64,000 nt of DNA from Eggerthellaceae bacterium (GCA_017431165.1 JAFRLO010000048.1:1-64000), one strand, 5' to 3'; positions 33,007 through 41,982 are shown, counted from the stretch's first letter. Notes: generated by a model not told the origin, from the sequence alone. Program-made: numbers and translations.

Positions 33007-33885
33007 ATGGCAAGCTACAACAACACCTTCCAGCGCAAGGAAGTGAAATATCGCCTGACGCCGCGTCAACTGCAGGCGATCTTAGAAGCCATCGAAGGCC
33101 ACATGAAGGTCGACCGCTATGGCGATACCGTCATCGAGAGCCGTTACTACGACACGCCTCACCGCGAGCTCATCGAGCGTTCCCTGGATAAGCCTTTGTA
33201 TAAGGAAAAGCTCAGGCTGCGCTCGTACGGGCCCTTCTCCTTGGCGGGAATCGTGTACGTGGAGCTCAAGAAGAAGTACAAGGGCATCGTGTATAAGCGC
33301 CGCATTGGCATGTCGAAAGCTGCAGCGCAGGCTTTCGTCGCCGGTATGGACTTCGAGGATGCCGCGACGCGTTATCCGTTGGCGGACGCCGCACTGCAAA
33401 ACGAGCTTTTAAGCCCGCATGGGCGCCAGATCGCTGCCGAGATCCGCGCGTTCTGCCTGCGCTATCCGGGGCTTGTCCCCTCGATGGACATCTCGGTGGT
33501 GCGCCGCTCCTATGAGCCTGCATCGCACGCAGCAGCAAGCACCATCACCTTGCAAGGCGCGCCGAGTACCGATCTGCGCATCACGTTCGATATGCAGATG
33601 CGTGGTCGCGACCTGATGCGCGACTCACATCCGACCTACGAGCTTGCCGGTCGCGGCGAAGCTGTCATGGAGATAAAAAGCATCGGTTCCTACCCGCTGT
33701 GGCTAACCGAGGCGCTTTCCTCCAATAAGATCTATCCGCAATCGTTCAGCAAGTACGGCGAAGCGTATAGGCAAAGCGTTATGCCCACGCCCATCAAACC
33801 TGCCGCGTCTGTTGCGGTTGCCCTGACCACTGCAGCCAATATGGCCGTCCTGAAAGGAAGTGCATCATGCTTGAAAGCCTCGTAA
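33007..33885 (+). CDS. VTC-domain protein (polyphosphate polymerase-like)
   Basis: A 292-residue protein with the VTC tunnel-fold domain over most of its length. Basic residues expected in the polyphosphate/triphosphate tunnel are present: QRKEVKYRL at the start, ESRYYDTP, KEKLRLRSYG and VELKKKYKGIVYKRR, with the late VMEIKS segment carrying the acidic metal ligand. ATG at 33007 follows AAGGAGG; a longer frame begins inside the regulatory region. In yeast Vtc4 this domain makes polyphosphate; bacterial copies are paired with DUF4956 proteins, as here. Whether it polymerises phosphate or binds another polyanion is open. Overlaps the next gene by 19 bp. Confidence 0.88.
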   Translation: MASYNNTFQRKEVKYRLTPRQLQAILEAIEGHMKVDRYGDTVIESRYYDTPHRELIERSLDKPLYKEKLRLRSYGPFSLAGIVYVELKKKYKGIVYKRRIGMSKAAAQAFVAGMDFEDAATRYPLADAALQNELLSPHGRQIAAEIRAFCLRYPGLVPSMDISVVRRSYEPASHAAASTITLQGAPSTDLRITFDMQMRGRDLMRDSHPTYELAGRGEAVMEIKSIGSYPLWLTEALSSNKIYPQSFSKYGEAYRQSVMPTPIKPAASVAVALTTAANMAVLKGSASCLKAS

Positions 33886-34562
33886 CCAGCGTCTACGGGT
33901 CTGCTGATTCCCTTGCTGGCAACGTAACCTCGTTCGATTTTTTGCTTTGCTGTTTGTTCTCCATCGTGCTCGGCGTGGCTGTCGCATGCATTTACATGTT
34001 CCGCCACAACTACTCGAAGAACTTCGTCGTGACGCTCGCGCTCATGCCGCTCATCGTGCAGATGGTGATCACCTTGGTCAACGGCAACATCGGCGCCGGC
34101 ATCGCTGTGATGGGCGTGTTCAACCTTGTGAGATTCCGCAGCATCCCTGGTTCTGCGAAGGATATCGGAAGCGTGTTTCTTGCCATGGCAGTCGGCCTGG
34201 CAACGGGCATGGGATACTTGGCCCTCGCGGTGGTGTTCACCATCATCACGGCCATCGCGAACCTTATCTTCGTGCTCTCACCGCTTGGCAAGCAGAAGGA
34301 GCCTGGCAAATCGCTTACGGTGACCATTCCAGAGGATCTTCCATACGAAGGCGTCTTCGACGAAGTGCTTGACCACTATACCGACCGCTGCGAGCTTGTC
34401 GAGGTGTCGACCTCGAACATGGGAAGCCTGTACCGTTTGCGCTATGACATCCGTATGAGGCAGGCGGGCATGGAGAAGCAAATGATCGATGAGCTGCGCT
34501 GTCTGAACGGTAACCTCAAGATCACGCTCGGGCGACAAGCAGCGACGAAAGATGTGCTATAG
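33867..34562 (+). CDS. DUF4956 family membrane protein
   Basis: A 231-residue protein with four hydrophobic segments in residues ~28-135, including LLCCLFSIVLGVAVACIYMF and IGAGIAVMGVFNLVRFRSIPGSAKDIG, followed by an ~85-residue soluble C-terminus. Starts inside the VTC gene (19-bp overlap) with GGAAG at good spacing, so translation is coupled. DUF4956 next to VTC and a Cthe_2159-type protein is a recurrent arrangement; a membrane partner for polymer export or sensing is an inference. Confidence 0.88.
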   Translation: MLESLVTSVYGSADSLAGNVTSFDFLLCCLFSIVLGVAVACIYMFRHNYSKNFVVTLALMPLIVQMVITLVNGNIGAGIAVMGVFNLVRFRSIPGSAKDIGSVFLAMAVGLATGMGYLALAVVFTIITAIANLIFVLSPLGKQKEPGKSLTVTIPEDLPYEGVFDEVLDHYTDRCELVEVSTSNMGSLYRLRYDIRMRQAGMEKQMIDELRCLNGNLKITLGRQAATKDVL

Positions 34563-34635
34563 GCAATATGAAGCTCCGATTCTTTCGCCAAAGGCACTTT
34601 AGATTCGGAACGAAACGATAGGAAAGGTGATATCC

Positions 34636-36195
34636 ATGATGACAATGAAGAGATCGCATCGTATCGCAACGGCTGCGGCGGCGCTCCTTTTAGTGGCGGG
34701 GCTGGGGCTTCCCGGCTGCGCGGCGGCGACGTCGAGTTCGAGCTCGGGCACTTCGAGCACGACTGCTACGGCGACCTCGTCTAGCTCGAGCAAGCTTGTG
34801 AGCAAGGTCGCAGGCATGACGCAGATCTATAGCGGCAAGGATCTCCTTGACGTAAGCCAGATGGATTTCGAGTATTCGAAGAAGGATCAGGATTCAAACT
34901 ATGACGCATCTTCGGCGACCACCATCACGCTTTCGGGTTCTTCGGCGACGTCGAGCTCGAGTACGGGCGTGAAGATCGACGGCTCGACGGTCGCCATCAC
35001 GGCCGAGGGCACGTATGTGCTCTCCGGTACGCTGACGGACGGTCAAATCGTAGTCGAGGCGACCGATGCGGACAAAGTGCAACTCGTGCTCAACGGTGTG
35101 ACCATCAAAAATAACGATGGGCCGGCCATCTACGTGAAGCAGGCCGATAAGGTGTTCATCACGCTTGCAGCTAACTCGAAGAACGTCCTTGAAGACGGCA
35201 GCACGTACACGCTGGAGGCTGGCGAGGATGAACCCGACGCAGTCATCTTCAGCAAGGATGACCTGGCTATCAACGGTACAGGCTCGCTGTCCATTACCGC
35301 GAACTATTCGAATGCCATCAAAAGCAAGGATGATTTGATCATCACGGGTGGCACCTTCGACATAACTGCAAAAGATGATTGTTTGAAGGGCAAGGATTGC
35401 GTCAAGATCCTCGATGGAACGTTCACGTTGAACGCAGGCGATGACGCCATCACTGCGAGTAAAGAGCAAGACCCCTCGAAGGGCTTCGTGCTCATCGATG
35501 GCGGCACGTTCGCCATCAAGGCCGATGGCGATGCGATCAAAGCGGTTAATCTGGTAGCCATCACAGGTGGCACTTTCGACATCACGTGCGGTGACGATGC
35601 CGTGAAGAGCGATATCGAGACGTACATCTGCGGCGGAAACCTGAAGATCAATGCCGGCGATGACGCGATCCATGGCGAATTCGGCCTGACGATTGACGAC
35701 GGAACCATCAACATTTCAACGTGTACGGAAGCGCTCGAAGCCGAGGTCGTACGCATGAACGGCGGCGATGTGACGCTGTACGCCACGGATGACGGCGTGA
35801 ATGCTAGCGTGGGCGAGCTCTACACCGAAGAAGACTCCTCAAGCTCCTCAAGCTCCGGCAGCCAACAGGGCTTCGGCGGCATGGATCAGCCTGAAGTATC
35901 CACGAACTGCCTGATCGAGATCAACGGCGGTAAGCTCGACATCACGATGGCGCAGGGCGACACTGATGCGCTCGATTCCAACGGCTATCTCAAGATCAAC
36001 GGAGGCACGGTTACGATCAGTGCGCAGTTCGCATTCGACTACGAGCTCGGTGCTGAGCTCAATGGTGGCACCGTTACCGTGAATGGGCAGCAGGTTACAC
36101 AGATTACCGAGTCCATGATGGGCGGCGGTGGTATGGGCGGTCAGCAGCCCGGTGGCATGGGCGGCCAACGGCCTGGCGGCGGTATGCGCCCATAG
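34636..36195 (+). CDS. Cthe_2159-type carbohydrate-binding lipoprotein
   Basis: A 519-residue secreted lipoprotein. A lipoprotein signal peptide ends in GLGLPGCA, so the mature protein begins at Cys; a Ser/Thr-rich linker follows. The rest is a right-handed parallel beta-helix with repeats such as ITGGTFDITxGDDAV, matching the Cthe_2159 carbohydrate-binding family, whose founding member binds polygalacturonate and cellulose. The C-terminus is Gly/Met/Gln-rich. ATG at 34636 follows GGAAAGG. It lies 73 bp after the DUF4956 gene and ends with a strong terminator, so it closes the three-gene operon. Confidence 0.87.
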   Translation: MMTMKRSHRIATAAAALLLVAGLGLPGCAAATSSSSSGTSSTTATATSSSSSKLVSKVAGMTQIYSGKDLLDVSQMDFEYSKKDQDSNYDASSATTITLSGSSATSSSSTGVKIDGSTVAITAEGTYVLSGTLTDGQIVVEATDADKVQLVLNGVTIKNNDGPAIYVKQADKVFITLAANSKNVLEDGSTYTLEAGEDEPDAVIFSKDDLAINGTGSLSITANYSNAIKSKDDLIITGGTFDITAKDDCLKGKDCVKILDGTFTLNAGDDAITASKEQDPSKGFVLIDGGTFAIKADGDAIKAVNLVAITGGTFDITCGDDAVKSDIETYICGGNLKINAGDDAIHGEFGLTIDDGTINISTCTEALEAEVVRMNGGDVTLYATDDGVNASVGELYTEEDSSSSSSSGSQQGFGGMDQPEVSTNCLIEINGGKLDITMAQGDTDALDSNGYLKINGGTVTISAQFAFDYELGAELNGGTVTVNGQQVTQITESMMGGGGMGGQQPGGMGGQRPGGGMRP

Positions 36196-36243
36196 CGCTT
36201 TCAAGCTTTTCGCTGACTTGCAGTTAAAAAGTCCACTTTAACG

Positions 36244-36276
36244 CATGGCCCCCGAGTTTCGGGGGCCATGTTTTTT
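36244..36276 (+). terminator. Rho-independent terminator of the VTC operon
   Basis: CATGGCCCCCGA (36244-36255) and TCGGGGGCCATG (36259-36270) pair perfectly around GTT and are followed by T6. This is the clearest intrinsic terminator in the window; it also separates the operon from the convergent DUF4405 gene. Confidence 0.92.
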
Positions 36277-36286
36277 GCATTCGGTT

Positions 36287-37003
36287 TTAACGTGCTCTGT
36301 CGAAACGCCTTGCCAGTTTTGCGATGCCGATGCCAAAAAGCATCCAAAGCATCATCATGGTGATGTTCTCGATAAAGACCATCACCGATGTCGTTCCATA
36401 CGTCAGATGCGTTACGAATGTATGGAATAGCATATAGTTGATTATTCCGCTTTTCAGAAAAAAGAACAGACCTGTGCATGCGATGCATGCAAGCACGATC
36501 AATAGCACTCTTTTTGTCGTCTTGCTGAGTTTTGCCGCGATTATGGGGAGATGGAAGCCAAGATGTATACCCATCAATATGAACAGCCAGTACGAGATGG
36601 CGCGGTGGATGCGCCGCGCTAGCGATGCGCGTATCATGCCGTACAAAAACGGCGTCGCATGGCTGCTGATCGCCATGCCGCTGAATGTGTCAAGCGCGAA
36701 GACGATGAGCACAATCACATCCAATATGGTCATGACGATGCGGCTTGCGCGGTATTTCCCTTTGATGAGTGAACCATACCATTTCCGGTTGAGGAGCTGG
36801 TGCGCGATGACGATGACGAGCATGGCTATGCCGACCCATTCATGAATCTTATTGCCCGTGACTTGGAACGACATCAGAACGATCAAGAGTGCGGTCAGGA
36901 TAATATCGGCCGTCCGCTTTCCGATGCGTTTCGTTCTCGTCTGTGCGTTTCCCGATATTCCGAGAACCTGCCGCATATGCCCCGATTCATCGTCACCGTG
37001 CAT
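36287..37003 (-). CDS. DUF4405-type membrane protein, probable b-type heme carrier
   Basis: A 238-residue membrane protein with about six hydrophobic segments. Paired histidines in adjacent helices (HEWVGIAMLVIVIAHQLL and RIHRAISYWLFILMGIHLGFH) fit axial ligands of b-type hemes, as described for DUF4405 and related cytochrome b561-like proteins. I place the start at ATG 37003 with AAGGAG just upstream; a TTG 45 bp earlier lies in the flavodoxin gene. It begins 16 bp after the flavodoxin stop, suggesting the two form a membrane-to-flavodoxin electron path. Function is not established. Confidence 0.75.
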   Translation of the reverse strand: MHGDDESGHMRQVLGISGNAQTRTKRIGKRTADIILTALLIVLMSFQVTGNKIHEWVGIAMLVIVIAHQLLNRKWYGSLIKGKYRASRIVMTILDVIVLIVFALDTFSGMAISSHATPFLYGMIRASLARRIHRAISYWLFILMGIHLGFHLPIIAAKLSKTTKRVLLIVLACIACTGLFFFLKSGIINYMLFHTFVTHLTYGTTSVMVFIENITMMMLWMLFGIGIAKLARRFDRAR

Positions 37004-37019
37004 ATGCTCCTTATGGTGG

Positions 37020-37478
37020 CTAGGCTTCTTCTTCAATGATCTCGGCAAGGTCCTTGTTTAGAAGCTTGCCCTCCACGATGGTCAGATCTGGGAACAGCTT
37101 CGTCAGATCCTTGATGGCCCGGTCGATCCTCGAACCGCCTGAGGTCGCGAAGATCTTTATCTTTTTGCCTGAGAGGTCATAGGTGTCGAGGAAGGTGTGG
37201 ATGAGCGTCGGTGCGGTATACCACCAGATGGGGAAGCCCAGATAAACTTCGTCGTATGCGCTGAAGTCGGCATCGTGATCGGCGATGTCGGGCTTCTCGG
37301 ACCAGTCGCGCATTTCCATGGTCGCACGGCTATCGCGGTTCATCCAATCGAGGTCGAGCCTGTTGTAGGGAAGTGCGGCTTCGATTTTGTACAGGTCGGC
37401 GCCAACGAGCTCTGCGAGCTGCTGCGCCTTCTCCTCGGTCGTCCCGGTTGCTGAGAAATATGCGACGAGCTTGGTCAT
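37020..37478 (-). CDS. Flavodoxin
   Basis: A 152-residue flavodoxin. The FMN phosphate loop reads YFSATGTTEEKAQQLAE at the N-terminus, and the later loops with LGFPIWWYTAP and FATSGGSRI surround the flavin. Start ATG at 37478 follows AAGGAA. It is the first gene of an operon with the DUF4405 membrane protein and diverges from a molybdoenzyme operon across a 323-bp region. It is likely a one- or two-electron carrier that can replace ferredoxin. Confidence 0.9.
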   Translation of the reverse strand: MTKLVAYFSATGTTEEKAQQLAELVGADLYKIEAALPYNRLDLDWMNRDSRATMEMRDWSEKPDIADHDADFSAYDEVYLGFPIWWYTAPTLIHTFLDTYDLSGKKIKIFATSGGSRIDRAIKDLTKLFPDLTIVEGKLLNKDLAEIIEEEA

Positions 37479-37801
37479 TTCCTTGCCTTTCTGCGGTGTT
37501 TTTAGCATCGGTCGTTGTGATGCCTATCGTTTTGCGATGCCATTTTAGCAAAGGGAGGGCTTTGCCCGTGCCATAAAGCTTTTGTGTGGACAGCATTCGC
37601 GACGAGCATCCTATCCCATACTTGGTATAAGCAATCAAATCTTTTGTATATACACAACAAAAAGTTGCTTATAGACATTGTGATAACACCAGTAAACTCT
37701 ATGATGGGTTGTTTTCCGGAGAGGAAGCCAAAGACGCTTACGGGCGTGCGAAGCGCTTCATACTCCGGCAAGGAGAGAAGAGGGAGAAAAGGAGGAAGTG
37801 C
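37479..37801. other. 323-bp divergent region between flavodoxin and a molybdoenzyme operon
   Basis: No gene is seen in this stretch. Its main feature is a nested dyad at 37626-37673 (described separately). AT content is clearly higher at 37610-37700 than in neighbouring genes, as expected for promoters serving both directions. Confidence 0.55.
37626..37673 (+). promoter_or_regulatory. Nested dyad operator upstream of molybdoenzyme operon 2
   Basis: The outer arms TATAAGCAA (37626-37634) and TTGCTTATA (37665-37673) are a perfect 9-bp inverted repeat. Inside lies CAACAAAAAGTTG (37655-37667), a CAAC-N5-GTTG dyad. The 22 bp at 37651-37672 match 59721-59742, upstream of the paralogous operon, at 17 positions. 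The site is ~130 bp before the molybdoenzyme start. Confidence 0.55.
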
Positions 37802-40195
37802 ATGGGCGAAGAATCTTTTGTCTACACTTGTTGCCCAGGTTGGGGCGACCATGAGTTCTGCGCGATCAAGACTATCGTGCGCGATGGCAAGATCGTCAGA
37901 ACCGAGAAGGCGCAGTACACGGGCGCCGAAGCCAACGAAGGCTATATCTGCCAAAAGGGAATCATGTCATGCCGCCAGCCCTACAACGAAAAGCGCCTCA
38001 CGCATCCTCTGAAGCGCGTGGGCGAGCGCGGCGAGGGAAAGTGGGAGAAGATAAGCTGGGATCAGGCGATGGACGAAATCGCCGCAAAGCTGCTCGAGAT
38101 CCGCGACAAATACGGTCCCGAGGCGCTTGCCATGTGGGACGTCGTCGCATCGGTGCCGCCATCGCAGGGCCTTCAAGCTGTTTTGGCATCGCGTTTCATC
38201 GGACTGTGGGGTGCAACCGATCCCATCCAAGCATATGGCTTGGATAACGGACCGTTCTATGCGGCATTCTTCGATTTCGGGAACTTCTACAAGTACATGA
38301 CGACCGATCCAAAGAATTTCGACACATCCGACTACATCATCGTGTGGGGTGCGAATCCCGTCGAAAACCAGCAGCGCATCGCCAAGCACCTCGTCGAGGC
38401 GCGCTCAAATGGCGCGAAGATCGTCGACATTGGCTTGCTGTTCGATGCGACGGCTGGTTTCGCTGACGAGTTCATCCCCGTGAAGCCGGGAAGCGATCCA
38501 GCGCTTTCGATGACGATGGTCAACCTCATCATCCAGCGCAAGCAGTACAAGAAAGACTTCCTGCTCGCATACACCGTCGCTCCGTTCTTGGTACGCGATG
38601 ACGATGGTATGTTCCTGCGCGATGCGGACGGCAATTACCTGGTATGGGATCTGGACGCGGATGCTCCTGCGGCGACGGTTATGGGCGAGCAGGCGCTGCC
38701 GATCGCCAATCCCGAACTCGATGGCGAGCATGTGGTCGATGGCGTTGCATGCAAGACCGCGTTCGCGCGTCTGCGTGAGCATGCGGCGCAGTATACGCCC
38801 GAGTGGCAGGAGCCCATCACCGGCGTGCCCGCCGACGTGGCCATCCGACTGACGGACGAGTACGTTGCAGCTCCGAATGCCTACATCTTCGGTGCGTTGG
38901 GTCTGCGTTATCAGAATCAGGGTGAGTCGTATCGTTCGTTCTATCTGCTCGGAGCTCTCACGGGTAACTTGGGCCGTCCAGGCGCAGGTGTCACCTCTGA
39001 GATGCTTCCCGCAGGTTTCCCACTCATCTTCAACGATGCGGCCATCACCATGCCTTTGGGTCGCGAGGGTTACAAGGGCAAGCTTTTGCGCCAAGCCGAC
39101 TTCATTGAACAGGTCAAGACGCAGAAGCCCTATCCGATCAAGGCATTCTGGAACATCGCGGGCAACCCGGTTCACAACTGCCCGAACCGCGGGCTTTGGA
39201 TTGACGAGATCTTCCCGCAGATGGAGCTCATCGTCGATATCGACATCTGGATGACCGATACCGGCGAGTACTCCGACTATGTGCTTCCCGACTGTATGCC
39301 GTTCGAGCGTTACGAGCTCGTCGCATCGGCATCGTACAACCATGTCGTGCTTCAAGAGCCGGCCATCGAGCCGATCGGCGAGGCGAAGGATTCGACCTTC
39401 GTGTACTCCGAGTTGGCAAAGCGCGTCGGCCTCGGCGAGTACTTCGACAAAACGACCGAAGAGTGGATTGCGGTTCGCTTGGCATCGAAGTACCCGTTAA
39501 TCGCCGGCATCCAACCGCCGCTTACGTACGAGCGCTTGAAGGAAGAGAAGATGGTTCGCGCCGCGACGCCGCCTGTGAACTGGGATCCGTTCATGGGCAT
39601 GCAGTTCGACTTGCCGCATAAGCGCATGGAATTCTACAGCGAGCGCCTCGTTCCTGTCGATGATGCGTTGGCGAAATACCTGCCGCCGCTTGAGGCTCCG
39701 ACGCCTACGACCTTGGCGAATGGCACCGCGAAGGGCAAGTACCACTTCTTCAGCGGACGCCAGCGTTTCTTCATGCAGTCGATGTTCACCGACGATCCGG
39801 TTATGGCGCAGCTTTCGGGCGGCAAGCCGACAGGCCGTATGAACCCGATAGATGCCGCGGCCGAGGGCATCAAGGATGGCGACAAGGTCGAGGTCTTCAA
39901 CGGACGCGGACATGTCGTCATCGAGATGAAGCTCGACCAGGTCATCCCGCCCGGAACGGTTCAGGTGTGGTTCGGCTGGCGTCATGAAGCCTTCGAAGAG
40001 GGCATGTACTCCGAACTTATCGTTCCTCTGGGAAGCTATGAGACGATCGACGACCGTGCTGAGAACTGGGTGAAATGCGTTGAGGCAATCAACGGCTACC
40101 AGCCCGGTTTCGCAACGGGCGGTATCGGCGGCATGGCCGGCGCTTGGGATACGATTTGGGACTGTGCATGCGACGTCCGCAAGGTCGAGGAATAG
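37802..40195 (+). CDS. Molybdopterin-dependent oxidoreductase, large subunit (operon 2)
   Basis: A 797-residue DMSO-reductase-superfamily enzyme, cytoplasmic by lack of signal or membrane segment. The N-terminus has CPGWGDHEFC with Cys11, His17 and Cys20, then Cys50 in YICQKG: a C-x5-H-x2-C-x29-C pattern instead of four cysteines. Molybdopterin domains follow, and the dinucleotide domain (FSGRQRFFMQSMFTDDP) starts near residue 650. ATG at 37802 follows AAAGGAGGAAG. It is a close paralogue of the enzyme at 57133 in length, Fe-S motif and C-terminal region. The small subunit gene begins 12 bp later. Substrate unknown. Confidence 0.9.
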   Translation: MGEESFVYTCCPGWGDHEFCAIKTIVRDGKIVRTEKAQYTGAEANEGYICQKGIMSCRQPYNEKRLTHPLKRVGERGEGKWEKISWDQAMDEIAAKLLEIRDKYGPEALAMWDVVASVPPSQGLQAVLASRFIGLWGATDPIQAYGLDNGPFYAAFFDFGNFYKYMTTDPKNFDTSDYIIVWGANPVENQQRIAKHLVEARSNGAKIVDIGLLFDATAGFADEFIPVKPGSDPALSMTMVNLIIQRKQYKKDFLLAYTVAPFLVRDDDGMFLRDADGNYLVWDLDADAPAATVMGEQALPIANPELDGEHVVDGVACKTAFARLREHAAQYTPEWQEPITGVPADVAIRLTDEYVAAPNAYIFGALGLRYQNQGESYRSFYLLGALTGNLGRPGAGVTSEMLPAGFPLIFNDAAITMPLGREGYKGKLLRQADFIEQVKTQKPYPIKAFWNIAGNPVHNCPNRGLWIDEIFPQMELIVDIDIWMTDTGEYSDYVLPDCMPFERYELVASASYNHVVLQEPAIEPIGEAKDSTFVYSELAKRVGLGEYFDKTTEEWIAVRLASKYPLIAGIQPPLTYERLKEEKMVRAATPPVNWDPFMGMQFDLPHKRMEFYSERLVPVDDALAKYLPPLEAPTPTTLANGTAKGKYHFFSGRQRFFMQSMFTDDPVMAQLSGGKPTGRMNPIDAAAEGIKDGDKVEVFNGRGHVVIEMKLDQVIPPGTVQVWFGWRHEAFEEGMYSELIVPLGSYETIDDRAENWVKCVEAINGYQPGFATGGIGGMAGAWDTIWDCACDVRKVEE

Positions 40196-40207
40196 GGAGG
40201 AGTTGCG

Positions 40208-40606
40208 ATGAACGAGAAGACCATCTTAGTTGACTTGCAGCGCTGCACTGGCTGCTGGACCTGCTCGCTCGCCTGCAAGGTGGGCAACAACCTGCCTGAT
40301 TCCGACTTCTGGCTGACGGTGCGCACACTCGGTTCCGGAGAGGGCATCGACCGTCCCGGCGGCACGTGGCCGAACTTGCACATGAGCTGGATGCCGATCT
40401 GGTCGAAGAGCTGCATCAAGTGCCCCGCACGTATCAAGGGAGGGCTCGAGCCGTATTGCGTGTACGCATGTCCGAATAGTGCACTCTCCATCGGCGAAGC
40501 TGCCGAGGCGAAGGAAGCTGAGCTTCGCGATAAGGGCTTCCGCTTCTTCACGTTACCCGCATGGGAGAACTCGAAAGAGGATGTGCTTTACGCCGAGAAG
40601 AAGTAG
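40208..40606 (+). CDS. 4Fe-4S ferredoxin subunit of molybdoenzyme operon 2
   Basis: A 132-residue electron transfer subunit. CTGCWTCSLAC at residue ~15 and CIKCPARI with CVYACP further on provide two [4Fe-4S] clusters. ATG at 40208 follows GGGAGGAG and begins 12 bp after the large subunit stop. No membrane anchor is encoded next to it, so electrons probably come from a soluble donor. It is the counterpart of the protein at 56707 (shared VDLQRCxGCWTC and the GxGIDRPxGTxPNL segment). Confidence 0.9.
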   Translation: MNEKTILVDLQRCTGCWTCSLACKVGNNLPDSDFWLTVRTLGSGEGIDRPGGTWPNLHMSWMPIWSKSCIKCPARIKGGLEPYCVYACPNSALSIGEAAEAKEAELRDKGFRFFTLPAWENSKEDVLYAEKK

Positions 40607-40643
40607 GATAGCGATCACCGTACCTGCTATCACTGCAAAAAAG

Positions 40644-40670
40644 AGAAGGGGCTGCGATGCAGCCCCTTCT
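40644..40670. terminator. Bidirectional terminator between operon 2 and nitroreductase
   Basis: AGAAGGGGCTGC (40644-40655) pairs with GCAGCCCCTTCT (40659-40670), 12 bp around GAT. The A-run before it becomes a T-run on the minus strand, so it is strongest for the nitroreductase transcript, while ferredoxin transcripts meet it from the other side. Confidence 0.85.
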
Positions 40671-40705
40671 TGTGCGCTTTGCTCGTGCATAAACATCTAA
40701 GGCAC

Positions 40706-41227
40706 CTAGACGCGATACACCCAGCCTTCCTTGCGTGCGGGAGCCTTTGGCTCATCGCAGTCCGGATAACCGACGATAACGTGCCCGACGCCTTCCCAGT
40801 CGCCTTCGGGGATGCCCCAATCGGCGAGCATGGCCTTGCCCTCGTCCATTTCGAACTCAGGCTTCGCACGCCAGATATAGCAACTTGCCAAACCCAGGTC
40901 ATGTGCGGCCAAGAGCATGTTCTCGATGACGAGCTCGCCATCGTTTGGATACGTGGGAACGTTCTTGTCGACCAGCACGACGAGTACGCAGGGGGCGCCG
41001 TAGAAGCCGTCGGCCTCAGGTTTTCCCATGATCTCGGCGTTCAGGCGCATGAGGCGGTCGCGCTGTGTCTTATCGTTGATGGCGATGATGATGGGGGCCT
41101 GCTTGTTCATGCCGGTCGGGGCCCACATGCCCGCCTCGATGATCTTTTGCAGCAACTCTTCGGGGACGGGGTCTGGCTTGTACTTACGATACGAACGGCG
41201 CGTTTTGATGCATTCCAGTGTTTCCAT
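40706..41227 (-). CDS. Nitroreductase family protein
   Basis: A 173-residue FMN-dependent nitroreductase-fold protein of normal length. The N-terminus METLECIKTRRSYRKYKPDPV carries the Arg pair that contacts FMN phosphate; GMWAPTGMNKQ and the late GYPDCDEP segment are also typical. Start ATG at 41227, ribosome binding site weak (AAAGCGAG). It is a stand-alone gene between terminators. The substrate may be a quinone, nitro compound or enone. Confidence 0.9.
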   Translation of the reverse strand: METLECIKTRRSYRKYKPDPVPEELLQKIIEAGMWAPTGMNKQAPIIIAINDKTQRDRLMRLNAEIMGKPEADGFYGAPCVLVVLVDKNVPTYPNDGELVIENMLLAAHDLGLASCYIWRAKPEFEMDEGKAMLADWGIPEGDWEGVGHVIVGYPDCDEPKAPARKEGWVYRV

Positions 41228-41278
41228 AGGGACTCGCTTTCTGTTTGCTGAATAGGATGGACTTGCTCATACTAAGAG

Positions 41279-41306
41279 ACGAGCCAGCTCTTTCGAACTG
41301 GCTCGT
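41279..41306 (-). terminator. Terminator of the ferritin gene
   Basis: ACGAGCCAG (41279-41287) and CTGGCTCGT (41298-41306) form a 9-bp stem around a 10-nt loop, directly after the ferritin stop on the minus strand. The following T-run is weak. Confidence 0.65.
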
Positions 41307-41326
41307 TTGGTGCTTGTACCGAATCC

Positions 41327-41842
41327 TTACTCAGCTGCAAGAGGCGAGGGAACCGTGTACACGCGAGCTGCGCACTCGGCGTTCAGGTCGTACAGGCCCT
41401 TCGGGTCGCTGCCGAAGAGCTTCATGTTCGAGATCATGCCCTCGGCGTTGTCCTCTTCCTCCATCTGCTCGTCGACGAACCAGTTCAGGAAGTTCATCGT
41501 GCGGAAGTCCTTCTCCTTGAAGGCGGCGTCGTAGATCTTGTTGATGAGCGCGGTCACGAACTTCTCGTGCTCGAGTGCCTTCTCGAGCGGCTCGAGGAAG
41601 TTGTCGAACGAAACGTCGGGTGCTGCGATCTCGGTCAGCGTGACGGCTTCACCGTTCTCATGCAAATACTTGCGGAAAATAAGCGCATGGTCGCGTTCCT
41701 CGGCAGCCTGGATCTCAAAGTAGTTGGCATAGCCGCCCAGACCCTCTTCGGCATAGTAATCCGCGAAGGCAAGGTACAGATATGCGCTGTAAAGCTCGGC
41801 GTTGATCTGCTCGTTGATGAGTTTGGCAATCTTCTTGTCCAT
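41327..41842 (-). CDS. ftnA: Ferritin
   Basis: A 171-residue non-heme ferritin. The ferroxidase ligands are visible: Glu in INEQINAELYSAYLY, the EERDHA pair (Glu and His) and later Glu residues in the FVDEQMEEEDN helix. ATG at 41842 follows GGAGGTCC; an upstream extension of 27 codons is not supported. It stores iron and limits Fenton chemistry, in line with the other oxygen-defence genes here. Its upstream region holds an unusual inverted/direct repeat. Confidence 0.94.
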   Translation of the reverse strand: MDKKIAKLINEQINAELYSAYLYLAFADYYAEEGLGGYANYFEIQAAEERDHALIFRKYLHENGEAVTLTEIAAPDVSFDNFLEPLEKALEHEKFVTALINKIYDAAFKEKDFRTMNFLNWFVDEQMEEEDNAEGMISNMKLFGSDPKGLYDLNAECAARVYTVPSPLAAE

Positions 41843-41982
41843 AAGGACCTCCTTCGGTTGAGGAAACTTGATTACACGGCTAGTATACGCCATTCGTGCA
41901 GGAAACCACTGGTAATTGCGCATTACAAAAGAATGCGGGTGGTCTTAGCTAGGTGTTTTTTCGATAAGCCCATATAACCGGT

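Noticed and set aside
32663-33013. N-terminal extension of MoeA by about 117 codons
   Set aside because: It would cover the tandem TTTCAG boxes and has no homology to the MoeA N-terminus; ATG 32662 fits the family start.
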